DNA of 15,398 bases from contig DXLO01000038.1 in NCBI GenBank assembly GCA_019414665.1, positions 1 through 15,398 on the forward strand, written 5' to 3'. The DNA comes from Bacteroides sp. (GTDB lineage: Bacteria > Bacteroidota > Bacteroidia > Bacteroidales > Bacteroidaceae). Below the pieces are notes generated by a model. That model made no database searches. It had not been told where the DNA came from and saw nothing but the letters and a program-made list of their open reading frames with translations. Shown piece by piece: positions 6,470 through 13,384 of the stretch. A program made the translations under genes and the position numbers. Within the stretch, counting starts at the first letter, position 1; each line of letters starts with the position of its first letter.

Positions 6470-7639
6470 ATGACTGAAGAAGTTGGAAAGAAGGTATGTG
6501 AAGGTACAGTAGCAGACCTCATGAAGGACAAGACCGGAAAACAGACGGTTGTTACGTTGACAAGAAAGAATGCTTACCGAGTGAAGAAAATCAGAGAACA
6601 AGGGACGGATGACGAAGCCGTCCTTTTTCATTTCCGTAAACGTTGTACGGGAATGGGCTCCTATGTACACACCATCGAAACGGCAGACGGAGAAACAGAA
6701 CTTCATCCGTCTGAATTTGAAAAATGGGAAGCAGTGGAATTCCTGTATCCCGGCTATCTGGAAGACCTGCTTGATGCTGCATACAATGCATACAGATGGA
6801 GTTCCTTCGAACCTGAAGCAAGGGCGGAAACAGACATCATGCAATATGAAAAACAACTTGTAGAGGATCTGAAACAGATTCCGGAAGAAAAACAGAACGA
6901 GTATGTCAGTGCATACCATAGCAAGTTCTCTGCCTTGCTGGGCAGTCTCTCACGATGTGCCAGTCCGATGGTGACAGGGCCTGCCAAATTCAACTGCCAG
7001 CGCAACAACAAGGCCTTGGACGCATACCAGAACAGATTTGATGAATTTCATGACTGGCGTAATCGCTTCAAGGCTGCCATGGGAAGGATGAAAGAGGCTG
7101 CCAAACCGGAAGAACAGAAGCAGGAAGAGGCATGGAACCGCCTGAAGCGTGACATTGCAAGCAGCGCACAGACCATTCATGATATTGATACCGGTAAAGC
7201 AAGAGGATACAGCCGTGCCTTGTTTGTCAGCAGTATCCTTAATAAAGTAAGCACCTATGCAGGAAAAGGAGAAGTGGAAATCGTACAGAAAGCGGTGGAC
7301 TTCATTACAGACTTCAATGCGCAATGCAAAAAACCGGTTATCACTCCGCGGAACCGTTTCTTCCAACTGCCGGAAATGGCACGCCAGGCCAGACTGAAAC
7401 TTCAGGAAATCAGAGAACGGGAAAACCGTGAACTGAAATTTGAAGGCGGAACGCTGGTATGGAACTATGAGGCAGACCGCCTGCAAATCCTGTTTGACAG
7501 TATTCCGGATGACCAGAGGCGCAAGGAACTGAAATCATACGGTTTCAAATGGTCGCCGAGATACCAGGCATGGCAACGGCAACTTACACAGAATGCCGTA
7601 TATGCAGTCAAAAGAGTGTTGAACCTTCAAAACCTATAA
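6470..7639 (+). CDS. Hypothetical accessory protein with C-terminal GFKWSP domain
   Basis: This is a soluble 389-residue protein with no signal peptide or membrane segment. Residues about 1-80 form a compact N-terminal region. Residues about 90-310 are mostly helical and charged, with FNCQRNNKALDAYQNRFDEF near 174-193. The C-terminal 60 residues contain LQILFDSIPDD..RKELKSYGFKWSPRYQAWQRQLTQNA, a motif I recognise from proteins of conjugative elements and plasmids (short pattern FxxxPDxxxRxxLKxxGFxWSPxxxAWQRxLTxNA). Its biochemical role is not known to me. The gene is the first of its unit, 51 bp after structured repeat copy 1 and 3 bp ahead of the next gene. Its place at the front of an accessory block would fit a function early after element transfer, which is a guess. 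Confidence 0.85.
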   Translation: MTEEVGKKVCEGTVADLMKDKTGKQTVVTLTRKNAYRVKKIREQGTDDEAVLFHFRKRCTGMGSYVHTIETADGETELHPSEFEKWEAVEFLYPGYLEDLLDAAYNAYRWSSFEPEARAETDIMQYEKQLVEDLKQIPEEKQNEYVSAYHSKFSALLGSLSRCASPMVTGPAKFNCQRNNKALDAYQNRFDEFHDWRNRFKAAMGRMKEAAKPEEQKQEEAWNRLKRDIASSAQTIHDIDTGKARGYSRALFVSSILNKVSTYAGKGEVEIVQKAVDFITDFNAQCKKPVITPRNRFFQLPEMARQARLKLQEIRERENRELKFEGGTLVWNYEADRLQILFDSIPDDQRRKELKSYGFKWSPRYQAWQRQLTQNAVYAVKRVLNLQNL

Positions 7640-7642
7640 GAC

Positions 7643-8521
7643 ATGAAAGACCGATTGAAATATGTAATCGATTCCCGCTACTTCGACGGAACATGCCTGA
7701 CAAGTATGAGTGACGGATTCCATAATGACTATGGTGGGGAAACAATCGAAGAACTGCGCATACGGGAAAACAATCCCTATCTGAAAGCAGTAACACCTTC
7801 TGATATAGACAAGAAGCTGCGGCTATACAATCAGTCCCTGTCCGAACCGTTCAAGGAAATCACCGAAGAAGACTACTATGACCTGCTGGATGTACTGCCA
7901 CCCTTGCGCATGAGACAAAACTCGTTCTTTGTGGGAGAACCGTATTACGGAAATATGTACTCTTTCTGCTTTACCCGTCAAGGAAGATATTTCAAGGGCC
8001 TGCGCTCCGTACTCACTCCGCAATCCGAACTGGACAGTCAGATAGACCGTCACTTGGAAATCATCAACCGGAAAGCCGTAATCTCAAAAGAGGAAACAAG
8101 CAAAACAATCAGCGGAGCCAGACTCATTCCCTATTATTTTTCACTGGACGGAAAACAGCCCGTATTCATCTGCAACCTTGTCATCCAATCAGATTCCGGA
8201 CAAGCAAGGACGGACATGGCGAATACCCTGAAAAGTCTTCGCCGGAACCATTATCAGTTCTATAAAGGAAAAGGGCATTACGAAACTCCGGACGAACTGA
8301 TAGACCATGTATCAGGAAAGAAGTTCACCCTTGTTTCCGACGGACATTTCTTTCAATATCCTCCCGGCAGGGAATCCGCAACTTTCATCGGATACATCAA
8401 GGAGACATCAGAGGAATTTATTTTCCGGATCTATGACCGTGAATATTTCCTGTATCTCCTTAAAAGACTGAGGACCGTGAAAAAGGAATCGGCACAGGGA
8501 CAAATAAATATCAAATCATAA
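7643..8521 (+). CDS. Conserved hypothetical accessory protein
   Basis: This is a 292-residue soluble protein of unknown function. The N-terminal third contains DSRYFDGTCLTSMSDGFHND and GGETIEELRIRENNPYL. The middle has FVGEPYYGNMYSFCFTRQGRYFKGLR, a beta-rich segment with many aromatic residues. Residues about 160-230 carry ARLIPYYFSLDGKQPVFICN and the C-terminus is basic. No catalytic motif stands out. It starts 3 bp after the preceding stop, so translation of the two genes is probably coupled. A 13-bp hairpin follows its stop at 8528-8560. It is probably cargo of the right-hand element. Confidence 0.82.
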   Translation: MKDRLKYVIDSRYFDGTCLTSMSDGFHNDYGGETIEELRIRENNPYLKAVTPSDIDKKLRLYNQSLSEPFKEITEEDYYDLLDVLPPLRMRQNSFFVGEPYYGNMYSFCFTRQGRYFKGLRSVLTPQSELDSQIDRHLEIINRKAVISKEETSKTISGARLIPYYFSLDGKQPVFICNLVIQSDSGQARTDMANTLKSLRRNHYQFYKGKGHYETPDELIDHVSGKKFTLVSDGHFFQYPPGRESATFIGYIKETSEEFIFRIYDREYFLYLLKRLRTVKKESAQGQINIKS

Positions 8522-8527
8522 CATTCA

Positions 8528-8560
8528 GGGGAATGCGGTAGAATGACTGCCGTATTCCCT
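8528..8560 (+). promoter_or_regulatory. 13-bp intercistronic hairpin without T-run
   Basis: GGGAATGCGGTAG (8529-8541) pairs with CTGCCGTATTCCC (8547-8559), with two G-T pairs and loop AATGA. It is followed by TCATAAAAAC rather than T residues. It lies between two genes of the same direction and may stabilise or process the message, or act as a weak terminator. It also argues that the gene after it starts at 8579, not at the ATG at 8543 inside the loop. Confidence 0.6.
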
Positions 8561-8578
8561 CATAAAAACAATACAAGT

Positions 8579-9196
8579 ATGAACAAATCGAACACTCTAT
8601 ACTGGAAAACAGCCACAGAACCGGCTGAACGTATTGAGGTCAGACTCGTCCTGAACAGTTATATCGACAATGATAATCTGTATGTAGGACTTGAATCCCG
8701 GTCTAAGGAGAATCCGGAATGCTGGGAATCCTACACGGACATCACCGTCAACCTCAATTCCCTTCCCCCGTTCCATGCCTATGTGGACAACCGGGACTGC
8801 AACAGACATGTGCATGATTTTCTGACCAGTAACAGAATAGCAGAACCTGCCGGATTTGAATATCAGGGATTCAGAATGTTCCGCTTCAATCCTGACAGGT
8901 TGAAGGAACTCGCACCCGAACAGTTCAAGACAATCAGCGCCAAACTGCCACCACAGGATGACATGATAAAGGACATCATCTATCAGGAAAGACATTTCCC
9001 TTTGAGAACTGTTCAAGACATTCACGGAATATATCTTGTTTCAAGCAAGGAACTGGAAGAATCTCTGATCGAAGGAGTACGGAACCTGGATGCTGCGGCA
9101 AATGAACTGCTGGATGGCATCTGCCTGTTCTGCTCCACACAGGAACTGCGCTATCTTACGGATGCAGAACTGATAGAAACAATCTACGCACAATAA
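8579..9196 (+). CDS. DUF4313-like accessory protein
   Basis: This is a 205-residue soluble protein. I chose the ATG at 8579 because the alternative at 8543 sits in the loop of a strong hairpin and would add 12 atypical residues. Residues about 15-115 resemble DUF4313 as I remember it: a strand ending in NLYVGLESR, then CWESYTDITVNLNSLPP, then the segment AEPAGFEYQGFRMFRFNPDRL. That family is common in Bacteroides mobile elements and has no known function. The C-terminal part (about 120-205) is helical and unfamiliar. The 51-residue gene follows 15 bp downstream with a good Shine-Dalgarno. The family assignment is moderate and the coding call is strong. Confidence 0.82.
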   Translation: MNKSNTLYWKTATEPAERIEVRLVLNSYIDNDNLYVGLESRSKENPECWESYTDITVNLNSLPPFHAYVDNRDCNRHVHDFLTSNRIAEPAGFEYQGFRMFRFNPDRLKELAPEQFKTISAKLPPQDDMIKDIIYQERHFPLRTVQDIHGIYLVSSKELEESLIEGVRNLDAAANELLDGICLFCSTQELRYLTDAELIETIYAQ

Positions 9197-9211
9197 AAAG
9201 GAGGAACAAAT

Positions 9212-9367
9212 ATGAAAACCGGAGACATTGTATTTCTGAAACGTCCCTATAAGGGATACCGTGCCGTCGAACTGATGGAAAGACTGGAATACCGCTGGCT
9301 GGTCAGGATTGTTGAGAGCGGTCTTGAACTGGAGGTATATGAAGATGAACTTATATCAGAATTTTAA
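9212..9367 (+). CDS. Small 51-residue protein, possibly SH3-like
   Basis: This short gene encodes MKTGDIVFLKRPYKGYRAVE... and ends ...YEDELISEF. It has an unusually clear ribosome binding site for this organism (AAAAGGAGG, 8 bases before the ATG) and sits in a tight operon, 15 bp after one gene and 15 bp before the next, which supports it as real. The pattern GD-hydrophobic-V-x-L-K at the start, a central W-L-V-R-I-V strand and a final V-Y-E-D-E-L-I resembles small SH3-like beta barrels, which often bind proteins or nucleic acid. That fold is a guess from the strand pattern. There is no signal peptide or transmembrane segment. Confidence 0.75.
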   Translation: MKTGDIVFLKRPYKGYRAVELMERLEYRWLVRIVESGLELEVYEDELISEF

Positions 9368-9382
9368 TACGAATAAAGTGTT

Positions 9383-9727
9383 ATGGAAAAATATCAGTTT
9401 GCATTCCATTCGGAAATAATCGGCTATACCTCTCCTCATATCGGCGAGGTCAGAAAAGCCATACACAGAAAAGTGGAAAAGGAAAAGTCTGCCGCCATAA
9501 AGAATGATATTGAGCTGCACATGTACAAGGTGCATGACGGCATACCGGTTCTCCTTAACACCTGCTACCTGTACGATGAAAAAGGATGTATGGTACACGG
9601 AAGTATCAAGGGAACCAAGGATTATCTGCTTGAGACATGGAGATACCATACAAACAGACATTCCAAAGGTTTCAGTTCCACAAGAATCAGGCCCTGCACG
9701 ACAAGCAGGGCTTTTTCGTTTGTATAA
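9383..9727 (+). CDS. Small hypothetical protein, C-terminus runs into terminator
   Basis: This is a 114-residue protein that I do not recognise. Residues 1-90 look like a normal small alpha/beta domain: MEKYQFAFHSEIIGYTSPHI, a helical and charged segment around 20-45, then strands around LHMYKVHDG and LLNTCYLYDEKGCMVHG, and KGTKDYLLETWRYHT. The last 12 or so codons (..RPCTTSRAFSFV) are encoded by the terminator hairpin at 9691-9711 and its T-run, which is unusual. The original stop may have been lost by a small frameshift or point change near 9650-9690, or the overlap may be natural. It is the last gene of the unit that starts at 6470. Confidence 0.72.
   Translation: MEKYQFAFHSEIIGYTSPHIGEVRKAIHRKVEKEKSAAIKNDIELHMYKVHDGIPVLLNTCYLYDEKGCMVHGSIKGTKDYLLETWRYHTNRHSKGFSSTRIRPCTTSRAFSFV
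9691..9716 (+). terminator. Intrinsic terminator of the first accessory unit
   Basis: GCCCTGC (9691-9697) pairs with GCAGGGC (9705-9711) around ACGACAA, followed by TTTTTCGTTT. It overlaps the 3' end of the 9383-9727 reading frame. The tail resembles that of the terminator at 15045 (GGGCTTTGTCGTTT), suggesting a shared type in this element. Confidence 0.85.
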
Positions 9728-9745
9728 CTCTTAAAATCAGGAATC

Positions 9746-10723
9746 ATGAACCAGACATTACAACTTACAGACTATATTCCACAGTATGTAAGCCTCTACT
9801 ACGTGGACTACCGGGATGATCTTGATGAGCATGAAGACATCCAGGAGGAATGTATCCGTTCCAACAATATGGAAAAACTCTATGAAAAGGCATACGAATG
9901 GTATGAGGAACAGGAAAGCTCAAACATGCACGACTATCTGGAGGAGACAAGAAAGAATATGGAAACGGACAATTTAGCCGGAGAGTTTGAAGAGCATGAA
10001 GATGAAATCAGGGAACTTATCTACGACCGGAACGATTCCGACCCGGTAAAGGATCTGATACGCAACTCGTCCGTCACTAATTTCTTCTATTCGCTCGGAG
10101 TGGAAATCAGCGGATATCTGACCGGTTGTTCACTGCGGGGAGAATCAGTCGCCATGGCCTGTCATAAGGTACGCCGCGCACTGCATCTGAAAAAGGGACA
10201 GTTTGACGAGAAGATTGAAGAACTGGTAGAGAATGCCACATACGGCGGAGAACTGCGCATCTACTTCAACGCCATGTTTGACAGGCTTATCAGCAAAGAC
10301 CCTGAGAACGATTTCAAAAGCATCCGTTTCCACGGGAATGTAGTGGTGGCCATAGCCGACAGCCGGAACGGTTCCGGACATCATGTACGGATTCCGCTGG
10401 ACATCACTTTCCCTTTCCGAAGGGAGAACCTGTTTGTCGATTCACAGGTACACTATTCCTATGCCAATGAAGTCTGCGGCATGACCAATGACTGGTGTGA
10501 TTCCACAAAATGGGAAACGGGCATGATACCTTTTACCGGATCTGTCCGAAAAAGCCGGATGGCTGAATACAAGAAACAGGAAGCCGCTTATGAGCAGACA
10601 TTCCGAGACGGGAAATGCACCTTCGGTGACATGAACTACAAACGCCACCGTGACGTGCGGTATTCGAATGAATATCCTGCCGGATGCAGATGCCCTCATT
10701 GCGGAACTTTCTGGATTGACTGA
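9746..10723 (+). CDS. Hypothetical accessory protein with C-terminal CxCxxC
   Basis: This is a 325-residue soluble protein of unknown function. The N-terminal 110 residues are very acidic and helical (EHEDIQEE, EWYEEQE, EFEEHEDEIRELI), which recalls acidic, DNA-like surfaces but does not prove one. The middle contains SVTNFFYSLGVEISGYLTGC and KVRRALHLKKGQFDEKIEEL, then beta-rich segments with FKSIRFHGNVVVAIADS and HHVRIPLDITFPF. The extreme C-terminus has C314, C316 and C319 in CRCPHCGTFW, which may bind zinc together with a further ligand. It starts 18 bp after the preceding frame and after its terminator, so it needs its own promoter or read-through. The next gene is 33 bp downstream. Confidence 0.82.
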   Translation: MNQTLQLTDYIPQYVSLYYVDYRDDLDEHEDIQEECIRSNNMEKLYEKAYEWYEEQESSNMHDYLEETRKNMETDNLAGEFEEHEDEIRELIYDRNDSDPVKDLIRNSSVTNFFYSLGVEISGYLTGCSLRGESVAMACHKVRRALHLKKGQFDEKIEELVENATYGGELRIYFNAMFDRLISKDPENDFKSIRFHGNVVVAIADSRNGSGHHVRIPLDITFPFRRENLFVDSQVHYSYANEVCGMTNDWCDSTKWETGMIPFTGSVRKSRMAEYKKQEAAYEQTFRDGKCTFGDMNYKRHRDVRYSNEYPAGCRCPHCGTFWID

Positions 10724-10756
10724 AAAAACATTTACCAACCAATAAATTCAAACGAT

Positions 10757-11050
10757 ATGAAAATCTGCTGTTCACAAGAGCATTACGACAAGGTCGTACA
10801 GTATGCAAAATCAATCAATGACAAGACACTGGAAAACTGTCTTGAACGTCTAAAACAATGGGAGAAGAACGAGAACCGTCCATGCGAAATCGAACTCTAT
10901 TACGACCATGCGCCTTATTCGTTCGGATTCTGCGAACGTTATCCGGACGGGAATACAGGCATTGTCGGAGGACTGCTGTATCATGGAAATCCGGACGAGT
11001 CCTTTGCCGTCACCATGGAACGTTTCCACGGATGGAGCATACATACCTGA
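10757..11050 (+). CDS. DUF4120-like protein
   Basis: This 97-residue protein resembles the DUF4120 family as I remember it, which is small, found in Bacteroides mobile elements and uncharacterised. Characteristic segments are HYDKVVQYAKSINDKTLENC, LERLKQWEKNENRPCEIELY, HAPYSFGFCERYPDG and the ending GGLLYHGNPDESFAVTMERF followed by HGWSIHT. The N-terminal half should be helical and the C-terminal half a small sheet with conserved Gly, Tyr and His. There is no signal peptide. It is the last gene before the terminator at 11074 and probably shares a transcript with the 9746 gene. Confidence 0.85.
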   Translation: MKICCSQEHYDKVVQYAKSINDKTLENCLERLKQWEKNENRPCEIELYYDHAPYSFGFCERYPDGNTGIVGGLLYHGNPDESFAVTMERFHGWSIHT

Positions 11051-11073
11051 CATATATGCGACAGTCTGTATTG

Positions 11074-11107
11074 GGGAGCCTCATGCAATATGGGGTTCCC
11101 TTTTTTT
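11074..11107 (+). terminator. Intrinsic terminator after the DUF4120-like gene
   Basis: GGGAGCCTCAT (11074-11084) pairs with ATGGGGTTCCC (11090-11100), 11 bp with two G-T pairs and a GCAAT loop, followed by seven T residues. It lies 24 bases after the stop codon at 11050. Confidence 0.88.
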
Positions 11108-11135
11108 ATGCCGGAGACATGATGACAGCATCCTC
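11108..11135. other. Short spacer between terminator and repeat copy 2
   Basis: Part of the 299-bp gap between the genes at 11050 and 11350. The gap holds the terminator, this spacer, repeat copy 2, a short hairpin and a leader, and no gene. Confidence 0.5.
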
Positions 11136-11295
11136 ATTTCTTGCTGCAAAAATAGCTGTTTGCCGCGCAACTCCCGCAAGGCGGCCCTGCCGGGCTGGTT
11201 GTCTGGAAAAAAATCATCCTCGCTTCGCTCCGGTATTTTTTTCCGCCAAGCCTTGCAGGGATGCGGGCAAACAGACAACAGGGACAACAAGAAAT
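11136..11295. repeat. Structured palindromic repeat, copy 2
   Basis: The architecture is the same as copy 1 at 6262. Arms are ATTTCTTG 11136-11143 with CAAGAAAT 11288-11295; CTGTTTGCC 11156-11164 with GGCAAACAG 11266-11274; CGCA with TGCG and TCCC with GGGA; GCAAGGC 11176-11182 with GCCTTGC 11250-11256; and GGAAAAAAAT 11205-11214 with ATTTTTTTCC 11235-11244. The core is nearly identical to copy 1. The outer arms have different sequences but equivalent pairing. It ends 54 bp before the ATG at 11350. Confidence 0.85.
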
Positions 11296-11300
11296 AAGAA

Positions 11301-11319
11301 TGCCTGTACCTTACAGGCA
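11301..11319 (+). promoter_or_regulatory. Short leader hairpin before the 11350 gene
   Basis: TGCCTGTA (11301-11308) pairs perfectly with TACAGGCA (11312-11319) across a 3-nt loop, CCT. No T-run follows. It occupies the same place relative to the repeat and the start codon as the unrelated hairpin at 6427-6444, so the fold but not the sequence is kept. Confidence 0.55.
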
Positions 11320-11349
11320 GACAATGTATAACAATAAATATCAGAAGTC

Positions 11350-12288
11350 ATGATTACAGACCAGAAGACACAGAACAGGCTTCACGCGGATACCGGAACA
11401 GAACTGTTCTCCATCAGACAAAGGAAGGAAACCGTCACAAGGATGCTGGACATTCTGAAAGAAACTCCGGAATACCTGCAGGTTATGAACCATATACCGG
11501 CTTATGCCATGGATGACGATACGTCAGAATGGTGGAAATCGGAAGAATCGGAAAATTTCATGAATTCACTCCTGGAAGTGATGGAAAGCTATACTCCGGA
11601 CGGATACAGGTTCGGACCGAAATCCGCTACGGCCGACCTTTACGGCTACTGGGAAAGCAAGACCGGACGGACAACCCTCTTCCATCTGCTTTTCAGTCTG
11701 GAAAGCGGATATGAATGGGGAAAAGGTCTTTCCCATGAGAAAACGGACGCATTCTACAAGGAAATAAAAGAGAAATTTCATGGAGAGGGATTCGACACGG
11801 ACAGAACAGGCTGTACATCACAGGCCATTTATCTTGTAAAAGGAAAGACACGCCTGTACGTGCATCCGATGGAAATAAGCGGCTACTGTGAAACACTGCA
11901 TATTCCACAGATTACAGCCATACTGAAAAAAGGAGGCCGTACATTCCGTCTTGTAAAGGATATGATAGCGGAAGAGGTGTATTCCTTCACCGATGAAGAA
12001 GAAATGGAATATTACCGTGCCAGATACGGAACGTGCATCCACCGGAACATACTGGATGCCTTCAGCAACCGCCGGGCAGGGAAAGAGAACATACTTTCCA
12101 TGATGGCATCACGGATAAATGTGGCGACGACATCACATCTTCACGGTATCGGATATGATTCGCCTGCATACAGGTTTGTACATGAGGCATACGACAGACT
12201 GGTAAACAACGGAAAGCTGAAGGAGAATGTCCGGGAAATCGGTTGCTGCAACATCATAATGGCCATTTCAAATACCAACGCAATATGA
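11350..12288 (+). CDS. Hypothetical accessory protein
   Basis: This is a 312-residue soluble protein of unknown function. Residues about 1-75 are helical and acidic (RQRKETVTRMLDILKETPEY). A central part holds FHLLFSLESGYEWGKGLSHE and a beta-rich stretch around AIYLVKGKTRLYVHPMEISG. The C-terminal 80 residues are helical, with RINVATTSHLHGIGYDSPAY. No enzyme motif is evident. It is the first gene of the third unit, 54 bp after structured repeat copy 2. Its stop overlaps the next start as ATGA, so translation of the two is probably coupled. Confidence 0.82.
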   Translation: MITDQKTQNRLHADTGTELFSIRQRKETVTRMLDILKETPEYLQVMNHIPAYAMDDDTSEWWKSEESENFMNSLLEVMESYTPDGYRFGPKSATADLYGYWESKTGRTTLFHLLFSLESGYEWGKGLSHEKTDAFYKEIKEKFHGEGFDTDRTGCTSQAIYLVKGKTRLYVHPMEISGYCETLHIPQITAILKKGGRTFRLVKDMIAEEVYSFTDEEEMEYYRARYGTCIHRNILDAFSNRRAGKENILSMMASRINVATTSHLHGIGYDSPAYRFVHEAYDRLVNNGKLKENVREIGCCNIIMAISNTNAI

Positions 12289-12554
12289 GACTGAATTACA
12301 ATGACATGCTGCTTCTGGCAATATGGGAATACAACAGGAGACAGGACGAGGATCTGACCCTGGAACTGTTTCAGGAAACATTCGGACAGGTTCCCGGCGC
12401 ACATTTCCATGACAAATGGGTGCATTATTACAACAAGAACCTGCTGATGATGGCCGCCTATTTCAGGGGTGAGGAAGAAAACGGCCAGAAATTCTGTGAT
12501 ATGATCACCCGACAGGTTGAACGCTATACACAAAACAGGAGGAGAACAGGATGA
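12285..12554 (+). CDS. Small hypothetical helical protein
   Basis: This is an 89-residue protein beginning MRLNYNDMLLLAIWEYNRR. I placed the start at 12285 because its ATG overlaps the preceding TGA (ATGA); the in-frame ATG at 12243 lies well inside the previous gene. The sequence is almost wholly helical, with LELFQETFG, WVHYYNKNLLMMAAYF and a basic tail ending NRRRTG. Hydrophobic residues are spaced as in a soluble helical bundle rather than a membrane segment. Its stop overlaps the following start, again as ATGA. The function is unknown. The position suggests it works with its two coupled neighbours. Confidence 0.78.
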   Translation: MRLNYNDMLLLAIWEYNRRQDEDLTLELFQETFGQVPGAHFHDKWVHYYNKNLLMMAAYFRGEEENGQKFCDMITRQVERYTQNRRRTG

Positions 12555-13363
12555 ATACAAAGATACGATATGACCTTGACAGTCTTGAACTGGCAAACGG
12601 TGACTTCGGGTATCCCATTACAGAAAAGGAAGTACGGAAAGTGAACCGTATGCTGGAACTGATGGAGAATGTCCGAAGCAGGCAGATGTGCCCGACAGAA
12701 GGAGACTGCGTGGAATTTGTCTCACGTTCGGGTGACTATTTCGGAAAAGCTCATATAGAACGGATAACAGGAAAATATGCGGATATATGCCTGATACCGG
12801 GAACGGTATTCTGTTTCGATGACATGGGAAAAGCCGCCTATGATACCACCGGAAGTCCCTGGACGCAGGTCAATATCCGGAACATGAAACCCGCAGGTAC
12901 AGAAATCCGCATATTCAGGACATGGGGATTCGGGAAGCGCAGCAGTACGGGCAGTCTAAGGTTCGATGCTCCGGTCAGGAAATGGGAATACAGAGAACCG
13001 AATCCGTTGTATGACGGTTACACCACCCGTAACTGGTTCCGCTATCATATCATGAAACACCGGGACAGGGAAAGGACAGGCGAATACACCTTCCGCAGCG
13101 ATTCATTTACGCTGTACAGCCGGAGCGAGCTGGACGAGCTGGTCGCAATCCTGAAAGGCAGACTCTACAAGGGAATCCTGCCTGACTCTCTTGTACTTTG
13201 GGGGTACCGCATGGATATTAAGGAAATATCACGTGAGCAGTGGAACGGTATGGGACAGCACGGACAAATCCGCATGAAATTCATGGGATACGGTCCGGTC
13301 AGAATCCACACGGACAATGAAAACCATACCGTAACAGTATACAGAATCAACGACAGTCTATAA
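12551..13363 (+). CDS. DUF4121-like protein
   Basis: This 270-residue soluble protein resembles DUF4121 as I remember it, a Bacteroides family of unknown function often near DUF4120. Similar features are YDLDSLELANGDFGYPITEK at residues 7-26, followed by EVRKVNRMLELME, then GDCVEFVSRSGDYFGKAHIE, PVRKWEYREPNPLYDGYTTR and a C-terminus with NHTVTVYRIND. The opening helix is followed by what looks like a beta-barrel-like segment and a second domain from about residue 140. The start overlaps the previous stop by 4 bp. The next gene starts 21 bp downstream. The family name is moderately sure and the coding call is strong. Confidence 0.83.
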   Translation: MNTKIRYDLDSLELANGDFGYPITEKEVRKVNRMLELMENVRSRQMCPTEGDCVEFVSRSGDYFGKAHIERITGKYADICLIPGTVFCFDDMGKAAYDTTGSPWTQVNIRNMKPAGTEIRIFRTWGFGKRSSTGSLRFDAPVRKWEYREPNPLYDGYTTRNWFRYHIMKHRDRERTGEYTFRSDSFTLYSRSELDELVAILKGRLYKGILPDSLVLWGYRMDIKEISREQWNGMGQHGQIRMKFMGYGPVRIHTDNENHTVTVYRINDSL

Positions 13364-13384
13364 CCAATTATAAAATAAAGGAAT

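Noticed and set aside
6386..7486. Minus-strand open frames of up to 178 residues opposite the 6470 gene
   Set aside because: They are antisense shadows of a gene with normal composition and operon spacing. They have no start signals and are rich in Phe, Cys and Ser, as antisense frames tend to be.
8543..8578. Upstream start for the DUF4313-like gene
   Set aside because: The ATG is in the loop of a 13-bp hairpin, and the added residues do not fit the following domain.
10858..11331. Long plus-strand frames overlapping the DUF4120-like gene and repeat copy 2
   Set aside because: They are out-of-frame shadows that read through the terminator at 11074 and the palindrome, and the DUF4120-like frame has the family-like sequence.
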